A DNA stretch of 64,000 nt from Sphingomonas sp. S1-29 (lineage in GTDB: Bacteria > Pseudomonadota > Alphaproteobacteria > Sphingomonadales > Sphingomonadaceae). Within the stretch, counting starts at the first letter, position 1, and the number at the start of each line of letters is the position of its first letter. The stretch is taken from contig NZ_CP110678.1 in assembly GCF_026167545.1 (NCBI RefSeq), positions 431,501 through 495,500 of the forward strand. Direction: 5' to 3'. The notes beneath the pieces were generated by a model. The model saw only the letters and a program-made list of their open reading frames with translations. It was not told the DNA's origin and ran no database searches. A program made the position numbers and the translations under genes. Shown here one piece after another: positions 54,683-64,000 of this stretch.

Positions 54683-55864
54683 TTACGCCGGCAAGTCCAA
54701 AATCCGTTTCGCGACGATGTTGAGCTGGATCTCGCTCGTGCCGCCCTCGATCGAATTGGCCTTGGTGCGAAGCCATGCACGCGCTGCCGCGCCGCCATTT
54801 GACGCGCCGCTTTCCCATTCGAGCGCGTCCGATCCGCCCGCCGCCATTTGCAGTTCGTGGCGCGCCTTGTTCAGTTCGGTGCCGTAATATTTCATCATGC
54901 TCGGCTGTGCCGGATGCGCGCGGCCTGCCTTGAGTTCGTCGATAAAACGCTCGGACATCGCCCCAAAGGCGCGCGCGCGGACTTCGAACATGGCGATCGA
55001 GGCGCGCAGCAACGGATCGGCGAGCCGGCCATTCGCGTCCAGCCCAACCGCAGCGATCGCGCCCTCGATCAGTGGGTTGCCGCCGCCCGCGCTCGCAAGG
55101 CCCATGCCCGAGATCATCTCGCGCTCATGCCCCAGCAGATATTTGGCGACGTCCCAGCCCTTATTCTCGTCATAGATGCGATTGGCCTTGGGGACGCGGA
55201 CATTGTCCATGAAGGTTTCGCAAAAGGGCGAATAGCCCGAGATCAGCAGGATGGGCTTGGTCGACACGCCTTCGCTGGCCATGTCGAACAGCACGAAGCT
55301 GATGCCGCCCTGCTTCGATTCCTTCGAGGTGCGAACCAGGCAGAAGATCCAGTCGGCCTTGTCGGCATAGCTGGTCCACACCTTCTGCCCGTTGACGATA
55401 TAATGATCGCCCGCATCTTCGGCGGAGGCGGCGAGGCTGGCGAGATCGGAGCCGGCATTGGGTTCGCTATAGCCCTGGCACCAGCGGATTTCGCCGCGTG
55501 CGATCTTGGGCAGATGGTCGAGCTTTTGTTCCTCGGTGCCGTATTTGAGCAGCGCCGGCCCGAGCATCGAGATGCCGAAGCTGTTGAGCGGGTTGCGGCA
55601 ATGCAGCGCCGCCATTTCCTCGCGCAGCGCCTTGGCTTCGGCGGGGCTCAAGCCCCCGCCGCCATATTCAGTCGGCCAATCGGGGACGGTCCAGCCGCGC
55701 GATGCCATTGCCTCGAGCCATTCGCGCTGCCCCGGCTGGAAATCGGGGTTGCGTCCGCCCCAGCATATGTCCTTGTCCGATCGCACGGGTGCCCGCATTT
55801 CGGGCGGGCAATTGGCTTCGAGCCAGGCGCGGGTTTCGCTGCGGAAGGTGGCCAGATCGGTCAT
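54683..55864 (-). CDS. Acyl-CoA dehydrogenase
   Basis: An acyl-CoA dehydrogenase of 393 residues. Typical parts are [46 protein letters not shown], and the C-terminal [19 protein letters not shown]. It probably pairs with the product of the gene at 53397. It overlaps the amidase gene by four bases, so the amidase is translated just before it in one transcript. Confidence 0.93.
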   Translation of the reverse strand: MTDLATFRSETRAWLEANCPPEMRAPVRSDKDICWGGRNPDFQPGQREWLEAMASRGWTVPDWPTEYGGGGLSPAEAKALREEMAALHCRNPLNSFGISMLGPALLKYGTEEQKLDHLPKIARGEIRWCQGYSEPNAGSDLASLAASAEDAGDHYIVNGQKVWTSYADKADWIFCLVRTSKESKQGGISFVLFDMASEGVSTKPILLISGYSPFCETFMDNVRVPKANRIYDENKGWDVAKYLLGHEREMISGMGLASAGGGNPLIEGAIAAVGLDANGRLADPLLRASIAMFEVRARAFGAMSERFIDELKAGRAHPAQPSMMKYYGTELNKARHELQMAAGGSDALEWESGASNGGAAARAWLRTKANSIEGGTSEIQLNIVAKRILDLPA

Positions 55865-57195
55865 GCGATTGCTCCTTGTGGAGACGGGGAAAGATGCTGG
55901 GCGATCAGCGCGGCAATTTCGATCGCGCGATGATCCTGGTGAAGCTCGGTGATGACCTGCACCCCGGTGGGCAGCCCGTCGATCAGCCCGACCGGCATGC
56001 AGGTCGCGGGCAGGCCGGGATAGGTGGCGAGGCCGGCCCAGGCGAGATGCGCGTCATAAGGGCCGGGGGTGCCGTCAATGGCGAGCGTGCGGTCGGCAAG
56101 CGGGCTGTGGTCATGCGCGAATGCCTGGGTCGCGGCGGGCGGCGCGATCACCGCGTCGAACTCACCGAACAGCGCGCCCCAGGCGCGAGTGCTGCGCGCC
56201 TGTGCATCGAGCATGCTGAGCCATTTCAGCAACGACGGCAGCGTGTGGTGCAGCGCGGGATTGCTGCGCGCGAAGGTGACGTTCAGCAGATCGCCATAGG
56301 CGCTATGCTGGCGCGATAGATCGGGGAGCAGATCGCTGTGGCGAACGACCTCGACACCGGCGCGGGCAAGCGCCGCTGCGGCGCGCTCGACACCCTCGAC
56401 CACCGCATGCGCGGTGCGGGTTTCGGGATGCTGGGCGAGGACCAGTACGCGCCGTGTGCGCGCCGCCGGGCGCGGCAGTGGCAGCGTGGCGAGCAGGTCG
56501 ATCATCAGCGCCAGGTCCTGCGGATCACGCGCCAGCGGGCCGATCACGCCGAGCACGGTTTCGGTACCATCGGTGCCCGGATAGCGATGGCCGTCGGACG
56601 AAATCGCGTTCCAGCTCGGCTTGTGCCCCCATATGCCGCAGAAATGCGCGGGCACCCGGATCGAGCCGCCGACGTCGCTGCCAAGCTCGATCGGCACCAT
56701 CCCCGCCGCCACCGCCGCGGCGCCGCCGCCCGAGCTGCCACCGGAGGTGCGCGCGGGATCGAGCGGATGATTGGTGCGGCCGTGGATCGAATTGACCGAT
56801 TGCCAGTCGCCCAGCCCCTTGGGCACGTTGGATTTGCCCAAAATGATCGCGCCCGCCGCCTTCAGGCGAGCGACGGCATGCGCGTCGGTGGTGGCGACGT
56901 TGTTGCGATGCTCGGCAAAGCCCCAATGGGTGGGCAGGCCGGCAATATCGAACGCCTCTTTCACCGTCATCGGCACGCCGAGCAGCGGCGCGGTATCGCC
57001 CGCGGCCAGCCGCGCATCGGCGGCGTCGGCGGCGGCAAGCGCGCGATCGAAATCACGCACCGGCACCGCGTTGATCTCCGGATCGAGCGTTTCGATCCGC
57101 GCGATCGCGGCGAGGGCTTGTTCACGCGCGGTGGTGGTGCCGGCGCGGATCGCGGCGGCGGTGGCGTGGGCGGTGAGGGGCGGGGTGCTGGTCAT
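55861..57195 (-). CDS. Amidase signature family enzyme
   Basis: An amidase of 444 residues with the Ser-cisSer-Lys triad: Lys in [11 protein letters not shown], cis-Ser in the signature [16 protein letters not shown] and nucleophile Ser in [11 protein letters not shown]. The substrate is unknown; the setting in an acyl-CoA operon suggests hydrolysis of an amide-linked acid. It is not likely to be GatA, because no gatB or gatC is nearby and the flanking genes are catabolic. Confidence 0.9.
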   Translation of the reverse strand: MTSTPPLTAHATAAAIRAGTTTAREQALAAIARIETLDPEINAVPVRDFDRALAAADAADARLAAGDTAPLLGVPMTVKEAFDIAGLPTHWGFAEHRNNVATTDAHAVARLKAAGAIILGKSNVPKGLGDWQSVNSIHGRTNHPLDPARTSGGSSGGGAAAVAAGMVPIELGSDVGGSIRVPAHFCGIWGHKPSWNAISSDGHRYPGTDGTETVLGVIGPLARDPQDLALMIDLLATLPLPRPAARTRRVLVLAQHPETRTAHAVVEGVERAAAALARAGVEVVRHSDLLPDLSRQHSAYGDLLNVTFARSNPALHHTLPSLLKWLSMLDAQARSTRAWGALFGEFDAVIAPPAATQAFAHDHSPLADRTLAIDGTPGPYDAHLAWAGLATYPGLPATCMPVGLIDGLPTGVQVITELHQDHRAIEIAALIAQHLSPSPQGAIA

Positions 57196-57203
57196 CTAAC
57201 GAT

Positions 57204-57356
57204 CCCGTTCGTCCTGAGTAGCCGGCGAGTAGCGGCGAAGCCGCGTATCGAGGCGGCGTATCGAAGGATGGGTCGCCGCGCGCGGCGGTGCTTCGATACG
57301 CGCCCTCGCTACGCCCTCTGCGAGGGCTACTCGGTCGCTACTCAGCACGAACGGGG
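57204..57356. repeat. Palindromic repeat family 7
   Basis: About 153 bp between fadB-like and amidase genes. The ends are CCCGTTCGTCCTGAGTAGC and GCTACTCAGCACGAACGGG; inside are further complementary segments (GCGTATCGAGG / CTTCGATACGC and GCCCTCGC...GCGAGGGC). It is the largest and most structured of the palindromes here. Confidence 0.9.
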
Positions 57357-57386
57357 TAGGGGGCGCCATTTCCCCCCTTGCCGCGT

Positions 57387-59414
<2,028 letters not shown>

Positions 59415-59656
59415 AAGCGTGGTTTCTCCGATGGTCCGGCGAAGGGAATTGGGGGCGTAGGATGGCGTTGAGCAGGGTGGGGGACAGGCGCGGCGATCGT
59501 CATGCGAAATGCGTACCTTTCATTCGAAACCGGCGCAACCGGTCGCTGCCTGCAGGCTTGGTTCCTCTATTGCCTTGAGTGTGCGGCGAATCAATACTAA
59601 CCTAACGCAATAGGGTAACAGCCCAAACCCGACATTCAACTATCGGAGAGAATGCC

Positions 59657-61408
59657 TTGGCCCAAGACCCGCTCGTCGCGCTTGATCCCGCCTGGCCCAA
59701 GATGTCGCTGGCGCAGGTCGAGGCGCTGCTGACCGCGCCGGGGCAGCGATTCGAATATGAGACTGTCGACATTCGAGGCGTGCCGACGCGGGTGTGGAAG
59801 CAGGCGCCCGCGAGCCTGGCGCTGCTGACGATGTTCTCGCGCAGCCATGGCGCGCGCGAGTTCCTGATCCACGAGGACGAGCGGATCACCTACGACGCGC
59901 ATTTCCGCGGCGTCGCGCATCTGGCGCACAAATTGGTGGCGGTGGGGATCGGCCGCGGCGACCGCGTCGCGCTGGCGATGCGCAACCTGCCCGAATGGAC
60001 GCAAGTCTTCTTCGCGGTGACCGCGATCGGCGCGGTCGCGGTGCCGCTCAATGCGTGGTGGACCGGCGGCGAGCTCGAATATGGCGTCAATGATTCGGGC
60101 GCCAAGCTGCTGATCGTCGATGGCGAGCGGCATGTGCGGCTCGCGGGGCACTACCCCGCGATGCCCGCGGTCGAACGGGTGCTGGTGACCCGCGCCAAGA
60201 CCCCGCTCGAAGGGAAAGCCGAGCCGTTCGAGGCGCTGGTGGGCGCGCCGACCGACTGGGCGACATTGGGCGAGCTCGCGCTGCCCGATATCGCGATGAC
60301 GATCCAGCCCGACGACGAGGTCGCGATCTTCTATACCAGCGGCACCACCGGCCACCCCAAGGGCGCGATCGGCACGCATCGCAACATGCTGTCGAACATC
60401 TTCACCGCGGGCTATGCATCGGCGCGGATGATGCTCCGGCGGGGCGAGATGCCGCCGCCCGCGCCCGAGCCCAAGACCAGCCTGATCGTCATCCCCTTTT
60501 TCCACGTCACCGCATGCAGCGCGTTCCTGATGGGTAATATCGTCGCCGGCGGGACGATCGTGCTGATGCGCAAATGGGACACGATCGAGGCCTACAAGCT
60601 GATCGAGCGCGAGCGCATCCATGCCACCGGCGGGGTGCCGACGATCGCTTGGCAGTTGCTCGAACATCCCGATCGCGCGCGATATGACCTGTCGAGCCTC
60701 GAAACGATTTCGTACGGCGGCGCTCCCTCGGCACCCGAATTGGTGCGGCGGATCTATGAAGAGTTCGGCGCGCTGCCCGGCAATGGCTGGGGCATGACCG
60801 AGACGATGGCGACGGTGACCAGCCATCAGGGCGAGGATTATCTCAACCGCCCCGACAGCTGCGGCCCGCCGGTGCCCGTTGCCGAGCTCAAGATCATGGC
60901 GCCCGATGGTGAGACCGAGCTCGGCGTCGGCGAGGTCGGCGAATTATGGGCGCGCGGGCCGATGATCGTGAAGGGCTATTGGGAGAAGCCCGAGGCGACC
61001 GCCGAAACCTTCATCGACGGCTGGGTGCGCACCGGCGACCTGGCGAAGCTCGACGACGAAGGCTTTTGCTACATCGTCGATCGCGCCAAGGACATCATCA
61101 TCCGCGGCGGCGAGAATATCTATTCGATCGAGGTCGAGAATGTCCTCTACGCGCACCCCGCGGTGACCGACGCCGCGCTGGTCGGGGTGCCGCACCGAAT
61201 CTTGGGCGAGGAGCCCGCCGCGGTGGTGCATCTGTGCCCCGGCTGCGAGGCGAGCGAAGCTGAATTACAGGCCTGGGTCGGGAAGCATCTGGCGGGGTTC
61301 AAGGTGCCGGTGGCGGTGAAGTTCGTCGATTCGGTGCTGCCGCGCAACGCCAATGGCAAGATCCTGAAGAAGGAATTGCGCGCGATGTTCGAGGGGGTTG
61401 AGGCTTAA
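59657..61408 (+). CDS. AMP-dependent acyl-CoA ligase (TTG start)
   Basis: An ANL-family ligase of 583 residues that activates carboxylic acids to CoA esters. Motifs: ATP loop [13 protein letters not shown]5 [11 protein letters not shown]7 [13 protein letters not shown]8 [20 protein letters not shown] and A10 with catalytic Lys [10 protein letters not shown]. The frame has no ATG at the 5' end. I take the TTG at 59657, with GGAGAG about eight bases upstream. An ATG at 59652 is out of frame and overlaps the start. Confidence 0.93.
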   Translation: MAQDPLVALDPAWPKMSLAQVEALLTAPGQRFEYETVDIRGVPTRVWKQAPASLALLTMFSRSHGAREFLIHEDERITYDAHFRGVAHLAHKLVAVGIGRGDRVALAMRNLPEWTQVFFAVTAIGAVAVPLNAWWTGGELEYGVNDSGAKLLIVDGERHVRLAGHYPAMPAVERVLVTRAKTPLEGKAEPFEALVGAPTDWATLGELALPDIAMTIQPDDEVAIFYTSGTTGHPKGAIGTHRNMLSNIFTAGYASARMMLRRGEMPPPAPEPKTSLIVIPFFHVTACSAFLMGNIVAGGTIVLMRKWDTIEAYKLIERERIHATGGVPTIAWQLLEHPDRARYDLSSLETISYGGAPSAPELVRRIYEEFGALPGNGWGMTETMATVTSHQGEDYLNRPDSCGPPVPVAELKIMAPDGETELGVGEVGELWARGPMIVKGYWEKPEATAETFIDGWVRTGDLAKLDDEGFCYIVDRAKDIIIRGGENIYSIEVENVLYAHPAVTDAALVGVPHRILGEEPAAVVHLCPGCEASEAELQAWVGKHLAGFKVPVAVKFVDSVLPRNANGKILKKELRAMFEGVEA

Positions 61409-61578
61409 TACCTCGCTGCCGGTGTATGAATGCCGCCGTACATCGTTGAGATCATTGTCCCTGCCGATGGTAAATTGGGATATTGCTAATGCTCGCGCGA
61501 TTTGTACCAATGCAAGACTGGGCGCCGAGGCCCGCCGAATAGCGTTCGTAACCGCGGTGCCAGCGCTTACCGTTAGGA

Positions 61579-62508
61579 ATGCGTTTACCACTTCTCCCCG
61601 CGGCAATAGCGATCAGCACGATGCTGCCGTGCGTGCCTGCAGCGGCGCAGGGGGAACGGTTCCAGCAGCTGCGCGCGCAGGACCTGCGCGTCGCGAGCGT
61701 CGCCTATCGGTTGGCGGTTTCGGGCAGCGCGTTGTGCCCCACGGCGACCGAGCCGCAATCGGGGATCGTGCTGCACAGCCTCGCGCAATATGCCGAAGGC
61801 GACCGTGCGGCCGCGGCCGAGCACCTGGGGCTGGGCGATGGCGTGACGGTGTTGGGGGTCACTGCGGGAAGCGCTGCCGACCGCGCCGGGCTGTCGGCGA
61901 AGGACGTGGTGCTTTCGATCGGCGGGGCCGTGCTCGTTGACGCTACGCCGAGTAGCGCGGCAAGGCTGCTGGCCGATGCGCTTGCGCAGGGCGCGACGAC
62001 GATCGTCGTCGCGCGCGGCGGCGGCAATCGCGAGCTTCGCCTTGCCGCCGAGCGTGGTTGCCCGACGCGCGCCGAACTGCTCACCGATACAAGGGTCAAT
62101 GCCTGGGCCGATGGCGAGCGCGTGATGCTCACCACCGGCATCGTCGCCGAGACGCAGACCGACGATGAGCTGGCGATCGTGATCGCGCACGAGATGGCGC
62201 ATAATATCCTGCGCCACCGCAGCCAGCTTGGGGCGAGTGCGGCGCAAAGCGCGCTGCTGCCGGGTGCCGGATCGCCCGCGGCGATGCAGGCGGCGCGCGA
62301 GACCGAGGAGGAGGCTGACCGGTTCGCGGTCGGAATCGCGGGGGCCGCGGGCTATGACCTGGCGCAGGCGGCGCCGTTCCTCGAACGGCTGCTGGTCAAG
62401 GGCGGCATCGCGCAGGCGGCGGCTGACACCCACCCGGCGGGTGAGCGTCGGATCGCGTTGCTGACCGCCGCGGTCGCCGAAGCGACCGGGCAGTCCGCTC
62501 AGCGCTGA
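61579..62508 (+). CDS. Exported M48 metalloprotease with PDZ domain
   Basis: A protein of 309 residues with a signal peptide (PLLPAAIAISTMLPCVPAAAQ), a PDZ-like domain (about 80-155: VTVLGVTAGSAADRAGL, KDVVLSIGGAVL) and an M48 protease domain with zinc motif HEMAHNILRH and downstream ETEEEADRFAV. It is probably a periplasmic protease of envelope quality control. The last ten bases overlap the convergent L,D-transpeptidase gene. Confidence 0.87.
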   Translation: MRLPLLPAAIAISTMLPCVPAAAQGERFQQLRAQDLRVASVAYRLAVSGSALCPTATEPQSGIVLHSLAQYAEGDRAAAAEHLGLGDGVTVLGVTAGSAADRAGLSAKDVVLSIGGAVLVDATPSSAARLLADALAQGATTIVVARGGGNRELRLAAERGCPTRAELLTDTRVNAWADGERVMLTTGIVAETQTDDELAIVIAHEMAHNILRHRSQLGASAAQSALLPGAGSPAAMQAARETEEEADRFAVGIAGAAGYDLAQAAPFLERLLVKGGIAQAAADTHPAGERRIALLTAAVAEATGQSAQR

Positions 62509-63155
62509 GGCGCGCGCATCGCGGGGAAGACCTCGGCCAGGTCGCGCGTCTCGGGCAGGATATAGACGATGCCGACGGTGCCCGCGAAGGCCGGGGCGAC
62601 GACGCCGTCGTAGAACGCCTCGGGCACGTTGATGCAGCCATAGGAGATCCGGTTGTCGCCCGCGGTCGGGGTCGCGAGTCGCTGGCGGCGGCGGTCCTTG
62701 GCCTTGCCGTCGATCACGCGATGCAGCGACAGCGCCTTGTCGTAATCGATCCAGAGAATATCCTGATCGAGATCGTGGCCGAGCGCCGCCTGGTAGCGGC
62801 CCGCGGGGGTGGTGCGTTCGTGCGGCAGGATCGCCGTCAGCCGGCGCTGGCCGATGCCGGGCGCCGAATCGTCGCCGACCGCCGAGCCGAGCAAGGCCGC
62901 GGCGGCGCCCGCGACGCTGCCGTCGCGCGCGAAGACGAAGACGCGCGCGGCGGTCTTGTCGATGATGGCGAAGGGCAGATTCTGATGGTCGCGCGAGGCG
63001 ACCACCCAGTCGGCGAGCGTGCGCGCCTGGTCCGACGGTACCTCGACCTTGAAATCGGCGCGGCGCGGGGGCTCGCCGCCGGGATCGGCGCGCGCGGCGA
63101 CCAGCGGCGAGGCGATGGCGATCGCCAGCACCACCGCGATCACCGCGCGTTGCAT
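62499..63155 (-). CDS. L,D-transpeptidase (YkuD-type)
   Basis: A protein of 218 residues with a signal peptide (MQRAVIAVVLAIAIASPLVA) and a YkuD-like catalytic region ending in NRISYGCINVPEAF, with the catalytic Cys; the usual SHGC reads SYGC. The conserved His may be that in LSLHRV. Such enzymes cross-link peptidoglycan or attach proteins to it. The stop of the Pro/Val-repeat protein gene is 4 bp upstream, so the two are probably one operon. Confidence 0.82.
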   Translation of the reverse strand: MQRAVIAVVLAIAIASPLVAARADPGGEPPRRADFKVEVPSDQARTLADWVVASRDHQNLPFAIIDKTAARVFVFARDGSVAGAAAALLGSAVGDDSAPGIGQRRLTAILPHERTTPAGRYQAALGHDLDQDILWIDYDKALSLHRVIDGKAKDRRRQRLATPTAGDNRISYGCINVPEAFYDGVVAPAFAGTVGIVYILPETRDLAEVFPAMRAPQR

Positions 63156-63159
63156 CGCC

Positions 63160-64000
63160 TTAATTGCGCGCCTGCTTGCGCGGATAGACCGGCACCGCGG
63201 GCGCGGGGAGGAAGGCGTTGCCGCTCGGGCGGGTGCCGGGCCGGACGACGGCTGGCTGTTCGATCGCCGGCTGGGTCCAGGCGGTCTGCATCGGTGGCAT
63301 CGTGACGCCAATGCCGTTGACGCTGAGCTGCGCGATCGCGGGCGCGGTGGGGACTAGGGGCCCGACCCCGGTGAGGACCGCGGTGTAGAGCGGCGGGACG
63401 ACCACCGGGATCACCGCGACCGGCGGCACCGGGCTGGGGACGGGGACGACGGGAACCCCCGGGATCACCACCACCGGCGGAACGGTGCCCGGCGGCGCGA
63501 TGACGACCGGCGGCACGATGACGGGCGGGACGACCACGACGGGCGGTACCACGGGGGGGACAACCGGCGGGACGACCGGCGGCGGCGTTACCACCGGCGG
63601 CACGACGGGAGGCACGACCGGCGGCGGCGTCACCACCGGCGGTACGACGGGAGGCACGACCGGCGGCGGCACCACCGGTGGCACCACGGGCGGCGGCACG
63701 ACAGGTGGGACCACCGGCGGCGGCGGCGTCACGACCGGGGGAACCACGGGCGGCGGCACCGGCTCTTCGGGCGGTGGCGGCACCACAACGGGCGGCGGCA
63801 CCACGACAGGCGGCGGCACCACGACAGGCGGTGGCACCACGACCGGCGGTGGCACCACGACGGGCGGTGGCACCACGACCGGCGGCGGGATCACCACCGG
63901 CGCAGGGGTGATCGTCCCGAAGGTCGCGAAGGTCGCGACGCAGCACGACCCCGCCAGCGCGTAGAGATTGGCGTTGGGGCCGCCCAGCGTATAGCCGCTG
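63160..64000 (-). CDS. Pro/Val-repeat protein (5' end outside window)
   Basis: The frame is open from the window edge to the TAA at 63160-63162, giving about 279 residues. The visible N-terminal part (GGPNANLYALAGSCCVATFA) is followed by about 130 residues built from PPPVV, PPVV and TPPPVVPP units, then a non-repetitive end with SVNGIGVTMPP and VPVYPRKQARN. The repeat should form an extended polyproline-II rod, and its many PPP triplets should need EF-P for translation. No family is recognised. The downstream L,D-transpeptidase suggests a cell-envelope role, which is inference. Confidence 0.72.
   Translation of the reverse strand, partial: SGYTLGGPNANLYALAGSCCVATFATFGTITPAPVVIPPPVVVPPPVVVPPPVVVPPPVVVPPPVVVPPPVVVPPPPEEPVPPPVVPPVVTPPPPVVPPVVPPPVVPPVVPPPVVPPVVPPVVTPPPVVPPVVPPVVTPPPVVPPVVPPVVPPVVVVPPVIVPPVVIAPPGTVPPVVVIPGVPVVPVPSPVPPVAVIPVVVPPLYTAVLTGVGPLVPTAPAIAQLSVNGIGVTMPPMQTAWTQPAIEQPAVVRPGTRPSGNAFLPAPAVPVYPRKQARN
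63510..63897 (-). repeat. Imperfect tandem repeat coding for PPVV-type units
   Basis: Degenerate 12- to 18-base units (GGCGGCACCACGACC and variants, plus strand) in which codons for Pro-Pro-Val-Val alternate with Pro-Pro-Pro-Val-Val-Val. Unit number is likely to vary between strains through slippage. Confidence 0.85.

Noticed and set aside
63485..63964. Plus-strand ORF rich in TGG/TTGG repeats
   Set aside because: It is the mirror of the PPVV-coding repeat on the other strand. The minus strand has the non-repetitive ends and the adjoining transpeptidase gene, so the plus ORF is a by-product.

Overview
The window is a contiguous, very GC-rich chromosomal segment of an alphaproteobacterium, most likely a member of the Sphingomonadaceae. 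Three things suggest this: the gene order trpE / trpG / trpD / trpC / moaC / moeA / lexA / comEC / gltX / gltA, a direct-repeat SOS box (GTTC-N7-GTTC) in front of lexA, and families typical of the group (DUF2336, DUF1465, YdcH/DUF465, a PEP-CTERM-like surface protein, a Cys-poor DksA). This assignment is inferred from gene content and order; no 16S gene is present. I saw no tRNA, rRNA, CRISPR array, insertion sequence or prophage.

Layout. 1-5680: mfd (3' end cut by the window edge), sdhE and divergent recG. 5796-12973: a small transporter, a PilZ protein, tyrS, then anmK with a coupled membrane protein, a DUF2336 protein and a histidine-kinase-like protein that lacks the phosphoacceptor histidine. 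12978-20366: gltA, gltX, comEC, lexA, moeA, moaC. 20452-23032: a BigR-type persulfide-detoxification module (regulator, rhodanese, sulfite exporter, divergent persulfide dioxygenase) lying between moaC and trpC. 23090-29602: trpC, trpD, trpG, a small secreted protein, trpE, ppiD. 29729-38938: tpiA, a phosphohistidine-phosphatase lipoprotein, an M17 peptidase, rimO, a DUF486 protein, a K+ channel, a LysM/LytM lipoprotein, surE and serS. 39033-45267: stress and accessory genes, including an Asn/Ser/Gly-rich PEP-CTERM-like protein, DksA, a PilZ protein, three YdcH-like small proteins, a LysR regulator and a run of small unrecognised ORFs. 45213-61408: an acyl-CoA catabolic island headed by a regulator with two TetR DNA-binding domains (acyl-CoA dehydrogenases, MDR and SDR dehydrogenases, kinase-like protein, thioesterase, amidase, bifunctional beta-oxidation enzyme, acyl-CoA ligase). 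61579-64000: a PDZ-M48 protease, an L,D-transpeptidase and a Pro/Val-repeat protein whose 5' end is outside the window.

The most distinctive feature is the density of short palindromic repeats: seven families and at least 14 copies in 64 kb. Most are intergenic and several touch start or stop codons. One copy lies inside mfd, is translated in frame without a stop, and adds about 43 residues to domain D3 of the transcription-repair coupling factor. Other points worth following are the His-less kinase next to DUF2336, the dual-TetR regulator with a palindromic operator, the 131-bp comEC/lexA overlap, the apparent frameshift at the sulfite-exporter start, and the PPVV-repeat protein paired with an L,D-transpeptidase.
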